The notes: generated from the sequence alone by a model not told the origin. 40,924 nucleotides of DNA from Symbiodinium natans (GCA_905221605.1 CAJNDS010001023.1:1-40924), one strand, 5' to 3'. Shown: positions 1-10,384, counted from the stretch's first letter. Numbers and translations are program-made.

Positions 1-12
1 CCGACTTTCTCG

Positions 13-1407
13 ATGCCGCTCTCGAATCAAGAGCACAAGATCGTGACGTCTGCCGCGTCTCACCCAAAACCATGCTGCGCGCTCTCTCCTGGCTCGCCCG
101 GACGGCACAGATGGAAGCCCTCCTCAGCATGGTCTCAAACGCCATCATTCAAGCCTTTGCCTGGGATTGCCCGCCCAGAGATCGCAAAGAAGCCCTGCCC
201 CTGCCCATGGCCTGTGTCGTCGCCTGGGAAGAGATTGTCACCAGCCTCCGGCACACAGCTGGTTCTACTGCTTGGAGCTTTCCTCCTGGCATACCATGCC
301 TGCCTGCGCTTCGGCGACTTGCAACGAGTCCGCCTCTCCAGCCTCAGCCTCACAGCCCAGTCCCTTCGCCTCAGCCTCACAGCCCAGTCCCTTCGCGGGA
401 TCTGCTGGTCCACCAAGACATCGCGCACAGGACAGCCGTTCGCTGTGACCCTGACAGGCCTGTCAGGTCGCTGCACAGCAAGCTCATGGTGCCTAAACTA
501 CCTCCTATGCCTACACAGATGCTGGCTGGCCACAGAGGCTTTCTGGAACTCGGAACTCGAGCCGGATTTCCTGCTTCCTGTCCTGCCCAATTGGGCCTCC
601 AAAGCCACAACAGACTTCGCCTTTCGGTCGCCTATGTCTTACTCACAGGCCCTGCCTGCCTTGCGCGCCTGCATGCAACTTACCAGCCCTAAGGCCCCTA
701 ACACTGCATGCAGTGACGAGGCCAGCGCCTTCACAATCCACAGCCTCAAAGTCGGCCTCCTCAGCGCCGCCAAACAACAACGCCTGCCCGAAGACGCCCG
801 CCGCACCGCCGGCCATCACAAAAGTAGTGCCGAGCTTTACGGCAGAGACGACACGGTCGATAGCCTATGGGTGCAAACCACCGTGTCCCAGAAGGTGGCA
901 GACGGTTGGCGCCCCTCGCGCCCAATCGCCCGTGGGGGTCAAGCCCCCGCCACCGAACCGCCTTTCTCGGTGCCTAGACACGCTGCCCCGAGCAGCCTAA
1001 CCCTCGCCCATCTGGAGCCCCGCCTGCGCCGTTTCCTATACCGCAGGGATGTTCGTTTCATGCAGGCAAGCGGCCAAGCAGCCGGCACTAACGACGCCTC
1101 CGACGACTCCAGCCTCTACTCAGACACCTCTCAGAACTCCTCGGAAGAGGATACCAGCCCCACGGAGGCCCCTCCGCCACGTAAGACTGGCACAGCCTCC
1201 GATATCAACAGCATCATCCTTGCAAATGGCCCGTGGGGAGCCGTGCATATGGCACACATTGCCTCTGACACCCAATGGCGCACAGCCTGCGGGATACTGA
1301 TCGGCCCAGCCGGAATGGAGCTTACAGGGCCTTCTGCTGCAAATGGCCTACGAGGCCACTGGTTGCTCCTGCCTCAGGTTCTGCGTCGCCTCGCGCAGCG
1401 ACAATAG
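13..1407 (+). pseudogene. DIRS-like tyrosine recombinase (retroelement), decayed
   Basis: The 464-codon open frame carries the layout of a tyrosine recombinase of the DIRS type, the enzyme that integrates the circular cDNA of these retroelements. Box I reads YHACLRFGDL, with the likely catalytic Arg at residue 99. Box II has HSLK at 243-246, an Arg at 263/264, GHH at 267-269 and the candidate nucleophile Tyr in LYGRDD at 276. That gives R, H-x-x-K, R, H and Y in the expected order. The HSLK form is what I recall as usual for dinoflagellate copies. After the core come a GWRPSRP segment, a Ser/Asp-rich linker near residues 360-385, and a TACG motif near 424-427. A 24-bp tandem duplication lies just after box I, at about residues 112-128 (LSLTAQSLR repeated). 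The N-terminal 80 residues look poor and the true start is unknown. The frame breaks near 1340-1407, so this is probably a relict. Confidence 0.72.
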
Positions 1408-1720
1408 CCCTACTCAAGCCTCCATTAACAAACTCTTCACAACGGCCTTTCCGCTCAGCTTCTTCCTGGAGAAGGTGGCCTCCTGGGCCCACGCACGCGG
1501 CCTAGAATTGGAAATCGGCCATATTCCCGGAGCCAAGAACACCGACGCTGACGACCTAAGCCGAAACCGCCTAGCGAAGTTCTCTCGCTCTAGCCATGCC
1601 CGCAGATTCCAGGTGCACCTTTCGCACTTGCACAAGTCGGCCCATGAGGTTAGCCTAGCCTCTGCTGACGTGCCATGGAGCCAAGGTCTCCTGGACATAG
1701 CGTCCCCTGCACAAGCCTAG
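1343..1720 (+). pseudogene. RNase H-like tail of a reverse transcriptase, DIRS-type, fragment
   Basis: A second frame, shifted relative to the recombinase, overlaps its last codons. Residues about 22-72 resemble the end of an RT-RNase H module: DN, then a segment with FPLSFFLEKVASWAHARG, then HIPGAKN and ADDLSRN. The pattern (small residue)-DN ... FPL ... L-x-x-(W/L)-A ... RGL-x-L-x-(W/H)-(I/V)-P-(G/R)-x-x-N-x-x-AD-x-L is one I associate with retroelements in dinoflagellate genomes. The polymerase motifs (YxDD and others) are absent, so only the C-terminal part is present. It lies downstream of the recombinase, whereas DIRS elements normally have RT/RNase H upstream. Confidence 0.6.
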
Positions 1721-1790
1721 TCAGACCACACGCGGTGGGGGTGCCAGGCCTTAACTTCACTGGTCTGCCCCGGGCCGCTAAAGTGGGGGT

Positions 1791-3361
1791 ATGCCATGCA
1801 TCAGGACCGGAGCCTCTCGCCTGAGAGGCTGCCCGGCCTGATTGCCAAACTCGCCCAGAGCAGCACCCGCGAAAAAAGGCCATCGCAGGCAGGGTAGGAC
1901 GCTGTTGCCCCTAATCCCCCTCCCGTAGGGTCTTTGGGATCTAGAGGGCTCGTTCTACCCGCTCGTCCCAACTAGGGTTAGGTCTTGCAGTGGGCGTTGT
2001 CTGAACGCACTGGGTTTTTGTTTCCCAGGTGTTTTGACACGCACGAATCATGACCGCCCATGTTCGCCCACGCCCAGCTGGCTTCTGGCTCAGCTGGCCC
2101 CGACCTAACCCGAGTTGGGGCCATGCATAGCGTGTGAGCATCTTTTTCGCCCGCCCTCCCTTGCCCTGCTCACTCAACGCCAGACTCCAAACACTCTCCA
2201 CATAGCCGACAGCCCTCTGCCTTGAGAGTGGAGTAGCCCAGTACACTGCCTCCCAAAGCGGAGTAGCCCAGTACACTGCCGCATTATTGCCTCCCAAAGA
2301 GGGGGTATGCCATGCATCAGGACCGGAGCCTCTCGCCTGAGAGGCTGCCCGGCCTGATTGCCAAACTCGCCCAGAGCAGCACCCGTGAAAAAAGGCCATC
2401 GCATGCAGGGTAGGACGCTGTTGCCCCTAATCCCCCTCCCGTAGGGTCTTTGGGATCTAGAGGGCTCGTTCTACCCGCTCGTCCCCAACTAGGGTTAGGT
2501 CTTGCAGTGGGCGTTGTCTGAACGGCCCGTTAGCGTGGGCGCTGTGGAGACCTGGCGACAATGAAGCCGTGGAAATTTCTGAATGCAGATGAGCTCTCCC
2601 TCTGCCTCTCCCTTTCCCTCTCCCTCTCCCCCTCTCCCACTCTCCCTCTCCCACTCTCCCTCTCTCCTTCTCCCTCCCTCTCCCTCCCCCCCCCCGCACT
2701 GGGTTTTTGTTTCCCAGGTGTTTTTGACACGCACGAATCATGACCGCCCATGTTCGCCCACGCCAGCTGGCTTCTGGCTCAGCTGGCCCCGACCTAACCC
2801 GAGTTTGGGGCCATGCATAGCGTGTGAGCATCTTTTTCGCCCGCCCTCCCTTGCCCTGCTCACTCAACGCCAGACTCCAAACACTCTCCACATAGCCGAC
2901 AGCCCTCTGCCTTGAAGAGTGGAGTAGCCCAGTACACTTGCCTCCCAAAGCGGAGTAGCCCCTGCCGCATTATGCCCCCATGCCATGCATCAGGACCGGA
3001 GCCTCTCGCCTGAGAGGCTGCCCGGCCTGATTGCCAAACTCGCCCAGAGCAGCACCGTGAAAAAAGGCCATCGCATGCAGGGTAGGACGCTGTTGCCCCT
3101 AATCCCCCTCCGTAGGGTCTTTGGGATCTAGAGGGCTCGTTCTACCCGCTCGTCCCCAACTAGGGTTAGGTCTTGCAGTGGGCGTTGTCTGAACGGCCCG
3201 TTAGCGGGCGCTGTGGAGACCTGGCGACAATGAAGCCGTGGAAATTTCTGAATGCAGATGAGCTCTCCCTCTGCCTCTCCCTTTCCCTCTCCCTCTCCCC
3301 CACTCTCCCACTCTCCCTCTCCCACTCTCCCTCTCTCTCTTCTCCCTCCCTCTCCCTCCCC

Positions 3362-3443
<82 letters not shown>

Positions 3444-3470
3444 TTCCCTCTCCCTCTCAGTGCTGTCGGT
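1791..3470. repeat. Three direct copies of a 0.52-0.67 kb repeat with CT microsatellite expansions
   Basis: The anchor atgccatgcatcaggacc recurs at 1791, 2307 and 2980, giving copies of 516, 673 and about 490 bp. The copies are nearly identical over the shared parts. Copies 2 and 3 carry an extra segment starting gcccgttagcg, followed by a pyrimidine tract (CTCTCC-rich at about 2590-2695; at 3264-3462 including a (CT)n run from about 3372). Copy 1 lacks it. A roughly 30-bp word containing cggagtagcccagtacactg is itself doubled at 2228-2280. The block starts about 70 bp after the retroelement relict, so it may be that element's terminal or satellite-like 3' region. Minus-strand frames beginning MAFF(R/H)GCCSGRVWQ repeat with the units and look non-genic. 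Confidence 0.85.
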
Positions 3471-3852
3471 GCGCTGGTTTCACACTGAGCTGATTGGGAG
3501 ACGTCGCGCGCTGATGGGCTGTGATAAAACCCCACATACCCCCACTCAACGTGCTGCCCCCGCCCCAACTCCACGATCGCGGAACCCTTACTTTGGAATC
3601 TTATGGAATTCTTCTTGAGCTTGTGAGTGCAAAACCTTCTTTGAATGCTGCAGCAATGTCTTGAAGCTTCCCACGTGGCACCACAGCATGCGCATGCACG
3701 TACTCACGCACACATACACACATTACCAAGTCAAACCCGGACCATGGGGCTGCTGCGAGAGTTCGTGTGCCCAGTCGGAGGAGGGGAGGGGGACTCCCCT
3801 TGTGGTGTGGTTTGTGGGGTTTTGGGCTGAAGGATTTCAGGGTTAAGGTTGT
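3471..3852. other. No gene seen; junction of tandem block and telomere-like DNA
   Basis: Low-information sequence with a short acac-type stretch near 3705-3722. From about 3820 it changes into degenerate GGGTTT/TTTAGGG words. No supported exon. Confidence 0.5.
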
Positions 3853-4619
3853 TGGGGTTTGGAGTTTCGGTCCGGGTTTGGGCGCAGATAAGGGTTCTCA
3901 GGGTCCAGGGTTTTTGTTTCGGGCTTAGTAGTTAAAGTTTACAGGACCCGACTTTCTACCCGACTTTCTAGAGCCTGACGTCCCCTGCGCCCTAGATTTC
4001 AGAAGCCCTTGATTGAAGGCATTTCCTCAATTAAAGGTATAGCGAAAATCCCCATGTGGGAGCTTTAAAACTAAGGTGCTTGAGTCTCGTGGGAAGCCAC
4101 ATTGGACTGAATCATAAAGAATTCTGTTGAGCCTCCGAGCTTAAACAAGTGTAGTCGAGGCGGCAGAGAATAGGTGGAGTTTGGCATCGGTGGCTTGGGA
4201 TGTAGACGTTGCTAGCGCTGGTTTGGAATGGAGATGCGATGTGTCAGAGCGCAGCTTTCTGATGTGGACACCTGCCCGTCAACCTGTTAAGTGGATGGTT
4301 TGATGATATGCGACGTATAGATATTATTTAGCTGGCAAGTGTCACAACATCAGTGAATGGCGTACTGGGGTTTAAGCCCTCAACCGGGGTGCTTTCAGAC
4401 GTGACTAAACGTGCTGCTAACGACCCAAAGCAATCGCCACGTAGCCGAAACCCTGAAGGCCCTGACCAGACCTAGAACTCAACACCGCTACGCACCCTAA
4501 CTCTGGGGAACGAGGGCCACACTGAGTCGGTCCCCGTATCCTTTAACTACTAAACCCGAAACCAAACTCTGAACCCTGAGAACGCTTGCCTCAGCGCAAA
4601 CCTGGACCGAAACTCCAAA
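3853..4619. mobile_element. Inverted-repeat-bounded segment, possible non-autonomous element
   Basis: The reverse complement of about 3853-3935 matches about 4539-4619 with only scattered differences and two short shifted stretches. Shared words include ctttaactactaa, accctgagaac and ggaccgaaactccaaa. The enclosed roughly 600 bp carries no open frame of note. The arms are degenerate telomere-like text, so this could be an inverted duplication of intron DNA rather than a transposon. No clear target-site duplication was found. Confidence 0.5.
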
Positions 4620-4764
4620 ACCTGGACCCTCATTATATCACTGCTGAAGTTCTACTCCTCAACCCCAACCGAACCACATTATTACGTCGTGTGATCCCTC
4701 CCAATAGCGTCCTGCCCCGCCCATGGGGTTTCGAACAATTAGGCTTTGGCGGCTTGGGGTTTAG

Positions 4765-4871
4765 AGTCTACGTGGGGCACTTTGTGAAACTCGTGAACCG
4801 GCAGGAGATTGAGGTCGAGGCGGGACGCGTGAGTTGCTTGCAGAATTTCGGAGATGTCGTACATGGTGGAG
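4765..4871 (+). CDS. Candidate internal exon, unknown protein
   Basis: After an acceptor-like gggtttag, a frame reads VYVGHFVKLVNRQEIEVEAG and reaches two donor-like sites, cgc|gtgagt at 4829 and gtggag|gtattg at 4872. The first 21 codons end exactly in phase 0 at the gtgagt donor. The frame is hydrophilic and GC3-rich, unlike the surrounding telomere-like text. The acceptor itself is a TTTAG telomere word. No family was recognised. Confidence 0.33.
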
Positions 4872-5380
4872 GTATTGCGCCAAAGCCTAAACATCCAACT
4901 TCAAAATCCAAATCTCAAGCACCCAGAAGGGAGGAGCATTTAGGAAATGACCATCTATTTTGAGCTGAATACTCTGAACCCGAAAATGCCCTTTAAGGCC
5001 CTGGGTCAAGGGAGCTGCGTGCTTGAGGCTCAGGGAGCATAAATGAATTCCACGCACGTATGTCCCCCCCCCCCCCCAAAAAAAAAGAAAAGAAAGGTTT
5101 TTAGTAGGGTTTTGACTGGCTAAGGAAGGTGGACACGCTTTAGGAACAACCCTCCAGCACACATCCATGGCTTGGGGCTTCACGGGGGATAGGGGTTTGG
5201 CTTTGGGGCACGGAGTTTTAGGACTTTCGCGGGTCCTCAGGCATACGCGGACAGGGGCTGCGTGGTGGCCAGCAGGGGAGATGTGATCGAGAAGTCCCAG
5301 GCCAAACAGTCGGAGTTTGGGCTGGAAGCAGTTCAGGTTTTTTTTGGGTTTAATTAGGGTTTAGCACCAAACCCCTCAAA
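4872..5380. other. Degenerate telomere-like intergenic or intronic DNA
   Basis: Contains a poly-C/poly-A junction at about 5066-5092 and scattered gggttt words. No supported exon. Confidence 0.5.
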
Positions 5381-5466
5381 CTATGCATTCTTGCTCTTCC
5401 CTGACATGATCCTGAGGACATTCATTTTGAAGTCCATGTAAGCACGGGCGATCATGGGTAGTTGTG
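5381..5466 (-). CDS. Candidate 3' terminal exon, minus strand
   Basis: Reading the minus strand from 5466, after gcaagcag, the frame gives QLP, then an ATG at 5455, then 24 codons beginning MIARAYMDFK and ending SGKSKNA before TAG at 5383-5381. The ending is short, basic and compact, and typical of a real C-terminus. A longer minus frame (5855-5376) and a plus frame (5464-5877, 137 codons) overlap here in other phases and look less protein-like. No family was recognised. Confidence 0.35.
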
Positions 5467-6192
5467 CTGCTTGCGGTATCAGGTGCTGCTGGGGTGCAGC
5501 CAGACCCAACTACCGCTCGAGGCCTGACCCGAAACCCAAACAGCCAAGCAGGGCTGAGGACAGAAGTGTGCTTGACGGCAGACGCACAAACCTGCCTGCC
5601 CGATGCGCAAACGACAGCTCCAAATTCGCTTACTTTGCGCTCGGGAACTGATCGCCCAAACATAACACCCTTAACATCCCTTGACCCAACGTGTGGCGGC
5701 ACCACAGACCACGAGACGGGATTAAAGGCCAGAATGTTGTACAATCTTCGCAGGCGAAGTTGTAGCGCAAACCCGAGGCAGTCCGATGGCCATGACCGTG
5801 GCGGAGGTAGTTTTAACTCACGGCATCTACTGAGGGTGAAACAACAGCTCACCAAGAGGAACCCTGCAGCAACCTGATGTTTGAAGCTCTTAGGGCTGGG
5901 ACTCTAGAGCCCTGCTGCAAAGGTATGATGCCCGAGACAACTCCCGAGACCTGAAACCGTGCGTTTTCAGTCCGAGCCTCACCCAAACGTTCCCAAATTA
6001 AGTTAAAACGCTGCATGGCGCATCACTCGTTGCTGTGTCCGTTTCTGGAAGTTACCTGCTGGGCTAATTGCTGGGCCGCCATCGAGGGAGCCGGGAAACA
6101 AGACTGAGAGATTGTTCAAGGGGTCCGCTGCTTTCTCTCATCATTCAGGCCAGGCTTAGCCGACCTGAAGCGATGTCAGCAGGCCGTAGCAG
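5467..6192. other. No clear gene; ambiguous overlapping frames
   Basis: Frames on both strands (plus 5464-5877, minus 5855-5376) are open but biased, without motifs or splice-consistent borders. The remainder to 6192 shows no repeat structure that I can define. Confidence 0.4.
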
Positions 6193-6267
6193 GAAGACCC
6201 TTGCAACATCCCGGTATCGGACGATGCCAAAAACAAGAACAAGGGAACTGCTTATGTGCAAGATGAG
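6193..6267 (+). CDS. Candidate internal exon with KGTAYV motif
   Basis: After a gtagcag acceptor, 25 codons begin EDPCNIPVSDDAKNK and include NKGTAYVQDE. KGTAYV followed by acidic residues recalls the RNP1-like strand of small RRM proteins such as the SF3b p14 family (RGTAFVVYED). The match covers only about ten residues and no second RRM motif was found nearby. No good donor follows (gatgagggg), although tat|gtgcaag inside it is possible. Confidence 0.28.
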
Positions 6268-7080
6268 GGGTGCAGCCTACCCTGTCATGCTTCTATCAGT
6301 CGCTCGTCTCGTGCGCGAACTTGCGCAAAAGAGCAAAGAAGGTGGATCATCCTCGACTCGCCTTTGCTTGGTCTTTCCTTGCGAGGGCTTTGCTTCAGAG
6401 GATTTCCATTTTCCTCCTTGTGCTTCGACTCTGGATACCGGTCAAGTGTATCTTCAGCATGGCCATTCGATGGATTCTCGGTGCTGGCATGGCATGCATG
6501 CATGAAGGCGTCACCAGGGGAGCCCTTCACCACGGACCTTTCAAACATTGACGGCGGCCGGCCATGTGCTCAGAGAGCTTTGAGGGCGCAAAGGTTCAAG
6601 TCTTTTTGGTTGGCAAAGTCGTCTGCACCTGCGCAAGTTTGATTGCTGGTGCCCGTGCAAACCGGGTCGCTGCACCTGCGCACAGAGTCCAGGCAGTGTG
6701 TCGCCAAGTAACAAAGCCACTCCGCCAATTGCCTGCTAATGTGAATCTGCAATCCAGGATTCAGAGGCTTGAGCCCTCAACTGGAGCCGGTGCGAGCTAT
6801 GGCTATCCGATCGTGAGTCACGCAGCCCTGACACACGACGAAGGCAAACACAGATTCTCATCAATGCCACGCAGGGTGGCGGGCTTGCAGAGGAGACGTG
6901 GGAGCTCGGGTTTGGAGCACTCGAAGTAGTTAGCAGTTAAATCCTTTCCACGAAAATCTGATTAGCCTTTTCGTCCGTCTCAGCACAGCTGGTAAGGGTG
7001 TGGGGGGTAGTCACGCAGACAGGATACTTGTTGAGTCAGCACGCCCCTTCCAGTCCTTGCTCCCATGCTCTCGGTAGGGA
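6268..7080. other. No supported gene
   Basis: Several frames of 60-130 codons overlap on both strands (for example plus 6256-6642 and 6564-6929), none with motifs or clean splice borders. No tandem repeats are obvious. It may be intronic. Confidence 0.4.
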
Positions 7081-7389
7081 TTGCAAACGACAAATGCCCG
7101 ACGAGCACGCCTGGCCTTGCCTCAAGTCTACATCAAATGGTTGCTAGAGATACGTAATTACCTGCACGCCGTGACCGAGCAAGAGTCGTTTGCCGCAGCC
7201 TTTGCACAACCCTCCAACTCTGTGCTGCAGTTAAGAAGCACGCAGTACAGCCTGGGGCATTCTGCAAGAGCACCCGTCCTGTTTGGCAGAAGCTGCACGA
7301 CAAGCTCCCAGCCCAGCCGATTCCAACAGCGTCAGCAAAGCCGCAGTCGGATGCCAAGACTTTTCTTCACAGAGGTTTCACTTGAATGA
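7081..7389 (+). CDS. Hypothetical open frame or exon
   Basis: A 102-codon frame includes a plausible helical stretch, VYIKWLLEIRNYLHAVTEQE, at residues 16-35. An acceptor-like tcaag lies just before VYIKW. The C-terminal third is Ser/Arg/Gln-rich and may be non-coding. No family was recognised. Confidence 0.28.
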   Translation: MQTTNARRARLALPQVYIKWLLEIRNYLHAVTEQESFAAAFAQPSNSVLQLRSTQYSLGHSARAPVLFGRSCTTSSQPSRFQQRQQSRSRMPRLFFTEVSLE

Positions 7390-7413
7390 GTCTAAGGTGT
7401 CGAATCTTGCAGC

Positions 7414-7680
7414 TTAGGGCTTAACCTCTGTTGTTTTGCTGTCTGGGACCAGGGAGACAAGCGTGTGATTCGAGCGGTTCGGGGTGGGGGTGGGGCTGGT
7501 AGTGGGGTTAAGGGGAGGGGGGTGGGTGGATGTGGGTTTTGGATCTACCCGCAACCCCAAACTCAACGACTCGGGTTTTGGGTCCATCACATGGGCCAGG
7601 CCAGGCGCATCAGAGCAGTCCCCCCCACCGAGCGACTTCTTGGGCTCGGCCCTCCATTTAGCCAAGTCTGAACCCGACAT
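7414..7680 (-). CDS. Hypothetical minus-strand frame over a G-rich (plus) tract
   Basis: The 88-codon minus frame starts MSGSDLAKWRAEPKKSL. It is plausible for about 35 codons, up to a donor-like gtgatg after AHV, then turns into Pro/Thr-rich text encoded by the C-rich complement of 7482-7545. Only the first third is credible as coding. Confidence 0.25.
   Translation of the reverse strand: MSGSDLAKWRAEPKKSLGGGDCSDAPGLAHVMDPKPESLSLGLRVDPKPTSTHPPPLNPTTSPTPTPNRSNHTLVSLVPDSKTTEVKP
7482..7545 (+). other. Potential G-quadruplex tract
   Basis: Seven or more runs of three to six G (ggggtgggggtgggg and onward) lie within about 60 bp, with loops of one to eight bases. That is enough for an intramolecular quadruplex on the plus strand. 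Confidence 0.5.
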
Positions 7681-7689
7681 CCCTTCAAA

Positions 7690-8160
7690 GTTTCCCCAAG
7701 ACCTTACATCTCTTGTAAGTCCCTAAAACCAGAATGCTCAACGCCTCAGCCCTGAAGCTGTCACTGGAACATTCATGCACAGCCCCGGAAAGGCACTAAA
7801 GCCCCTCTAAGCTCCAAATCCCTCAACGCCACTACAAGGAGTTTGCCGACGCTCCTGCTTTCCAAGCCCCAGGTCCCGCTTCTTGACTCGGGGGGTTAGG
7901 GCTTCAGGTTTAGGGTTTGTCGGGCTTGGGCCCAAAATGTTGGCGGCTCGAAGAACTGCATGTTTAGGTATGTGCATTGCAAGACTTCTTCGCTTCTTCA
8001 ACTAGCACGATGTCCACACCATACTGCGGCGACGAACTGCTCACTGGCGATTGTGAGGGACCATTAAAGCTATTCTTGGGGTTCTTCGAATATGACTGAG
8101 ACCCCACCAAAAAACACAAAAAGCACAACTCAGCCCTAAGCCTCAGGTCCCATGCCTAGG
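7690..8160. other. No gene seen
   Basis: Mixed-composition sequence with degenerate gggttt words near 7890-7925. No repeat or exon is supported. Confidence 0.4.
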
Positions 8161-8164
8161 ACCT

Positions 8165-8425
8165 CGTAGAAACCTGCGTTGAAACCTGCGTTGAGACTTT
8201 CTTGAAACTTCCGTTGAAACCTGCGCTGAGAGAGTGTTGAGACATCGTGTAAGCCTCGGTCTACACCTCCGTTGAGACATCGTCGAAACCCTCGTTGAAA
8301 CCCCCATTGAAACCTCCACTGAAGCCTCCATTGAAACCTCGATTGAAATCTCCATTGAAACCTCCATTAAAACCTGCGTCGTTGAAGCCCTCGTTGCAAC
8401 CTCCGTGGAGACATTGTGTCGAAAC
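8165..8425. repeat. Degenerate 12-bp minisatellite (TTGAAACCTCCA)
   Basis: About 20 imperfect copies of a 12-mer, consensus ttgaaacctcca with variants (gcgttgaaacct, attgaaatct). Because 12 is a multiple of three it keeps a minus frame open with a repeating S-x-E-V pattern (MEVSMEISIEVSMEASVEVS). That frame is likely a by-product of the repeat. Confidence 0.8.
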
Positions 8426-8430
8426 CTCCC

Positions 8431-8915
8431 GTCCACCTTTTGTAAGACCTCAGCTCAAGCCTTACAACAAGCAGATCGTCTGGTTTTCACTCAGCCCTCT
8501 TTTGGTCGAAGCCAATCCACCTTTTGCGAGACTTCTGTTCAAGCCTTACAAAAGGCATGTTGTTGGTATCCAACAAGCCAAACGCAGTTGTCCTGTGACA
8601 AACAACACGTTCGTTTCAGGCTTGTCCCAAGAACCAGTTCCTTAGCTGAAGCAATATAGAAGACGACAAACATCCAAAAACAGGTGCAGAAAACCGTCAA
8701 GTTCGTTTTGGTGCAGCTCAAGATTGGTTGTTTCCTTGCTTCGAGATAAAAGGCGAGGTGGGTCCAGGGTTTGTCTGGATGCAGTTCAACATTGAAGGAT
8801 GCAAGCTAAAAACAAATCTTGAGCTGCACCAAAGGACTGTGTTGGGTTCTCCTAACAAGCCAAATGCAACTTTCCTCTTGTTTAACATCGTTTTCTGGCT
8901 TGTTCCATGGACTCG
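8431..8915. repeat. Nested direct and inverted repeats
   Basis: Three relations are visible. First, a direct repeat of about 36 bp (tccaccttttg ... tcaagccttacaa) at 8431-8467 and 8516-8551. Second, a weaker direct repeat of about 65 bp at 8571-8637 and 8849-8913 (aacaagccaaa ... ggcttgt). Third, an inverted repeat in which the reverse complement of 8705-8733 matches 8809-8834 (aatcttgagctgcaccaaa), enclosing about 75 bp. The last has the form of a small hairpin element. Confidence 0.55.
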
Positions 8916-9033
8916 AATGCCAAAAGGCCGTAACCAATGCGCAAAGCTGTCTGTCAATCCTGAGTTGTTGCTGTCCCTTTTGTTGTGATATCTTTTTGCA
9001 AGAACATCGTTGTCGGAACCTCGTGCGGAACTA

Positions 9034-9400
9034 AGGCACCGCAAATAACGTGGAACTAACTCCCTGAGTGGAAAAGCGCCCGAGTTTTTCTTCACTGGAA
9101 AGGTGCGATCTTGAAGCTTTCAAAGAACTGCGCGCAGCCCGAAAACATCGCAAATAACGTGGAGAGCCGAAAGTTGGAATTTCTACGTAAAAACGAGGCC
9201 CAAAACGCCGTAGGGTACAGCGATATCGCGTGTTTTGCGCATGTCGTAGACAGGCAAACTGGTAGTCGCGGCATGTTGCGTGTCCAAAACACCGCAAATA
9301 ATACGGAACTCCAACGAACTCCAGCCTTTGGAGTGCTCGTGCGTGCCCAAAGATTGGACTCAAATGCTGTAGGGGTGCGCAAAGTGAATGCCAAGGTGAC
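9034..9400. repeat. Degenerate direct repeats, period about 144 bp
   Basis: The word aaaacatcgcaaataacgtgg recurs in variant form at about 9034, 9141 and 9285, and a second word (caaaacgccgtagggt / caaatgctgtaggggt) recurs at about 9200 and 9361. A 202-codon minus frame and a 151-codon plus frame span this area without motifs, and I treat both as by-products. Confidence 0.5.
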
Positions 9401-9639
9401 AGTTCAGGCCGACGCCGCTGGATGCGCACTTTTGCTAAGAGGGTGTCTCGATTTTGCTTTTTCGTGGTTGCGGATGACCAGGCTAAGACCAGGCAAGGGT
9501 ACGTTTGACCAATCTGCTCGAAGGAAGGCGTCCGACATGATGAGCGAACTTCCAATATTGCCGTAGACATTTCCCCGGCCAGTTTTGCAAGTTGAAAGGT
9601 TCGCTGAAGTCGCGTACCCGTTGTTTCCCAGCTATGCAA

Positions 9640-9986
9640 TCTTTCATGTCAAGGTAAACTCCAATCCAGTCCGGGTGGCGGGCTCATAAAGTGCCATGAA
9701 AAATAGCCCGCACAAAAGTCGTTTTTTCCTTGTGCACTTCGTTCATGCGTTCGCTCGTTTGCTTGTCATCTCAAATTCACGCACCACTGAACTCGTTGCA
9801 TTCTCTACGCCTTGAACCGTGGAAGGTGGACAATGGCCCTGCTGACACAAGTCTTACTCAACAAATGACCTAGGGTCGCTGTGTGTATGAAGTACACGCA
9901 TGTGAATAGCCAAAAGCCCATAGAGTTATTTTAGCAGGGCTTTTGGGCCGCCTTCGTTACGCTCACCAAAAGGCCTCATGAAAATA
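9640..9986. other. Non-coding stretch with a hairpin
   Basis: No exon is supported. At 9910-9950 the arms caaaagccc and gggcttttg flank about 20 nt, giving a small stem-loop. Confidence 0.4.
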
Positions 9987-10088
9987 GCTGTATGGACTGT
10001 GGCCTTGTCTTCACCGTCCACATGCCAGCTTTGCCTCACTCTCGGGACTCCAACATCACACTTTTCCGGGCCGAAAACGTCTCAGCAG
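9987..10088 (+). CDS. Candidate exon with strong donor
   Basis: An ATG at 9992 (acceptor-like aatag just before) opens 32 codons beginning MDCGLVFTVHMPALPH and continuing NITLFRAENVSA, then splits a codon at gcag|gtgagt (10089). That is a textbook donor, phase 1. The competing frame (62 codons, 9978-10166) runs through the donor. No family was recognised. Confidence 0.38.
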
Positions 10089-10384
10089 GTGAGTCCTGTA
10101 GAGTCCGTGGCTGTGGATGACCCTCTGATCGACCTACCACCCTATCGTTCAGCTGGGGAAACCTAAACCATCAACATTAAGCCTGAAATCCGGAACCCTT
10201 GACCTACACAGTTAAACTCAGAACAATACGCCCGTTTTCCAGGGCACCGAATATCCTCATTGCAGTATCCTGTTCGTCAAAAAACAAAACCCCCAAAAAG
10301 GGTAGGGTTTCAGACTTTAGGCAAATCACAAAATCCTAACCTAAAACTCTCAAACCCTTAACCCTAAACCTGCAACCCTCAACA
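10089..10384. other. Degenerate CCCTAAA-rich DNA
   Basis: Follows the donor above and grades into aaccctaaacc words from about 10310, consistent with intron DNA. Confidence 0.4.

Noticed and set aside
3128-3574. 148-codon minus frame with poly-(Arg-Glu)
   Set aside because: Encoded by the (CT)n microsatellite.
8143-8436. 97-codon minus frame with SMEVS repeats as a structural protein
   Set aside because: Follows directly from a 12-bp minisatellite whose unit is a multiple of three; no sequence outside the repeat supports it.
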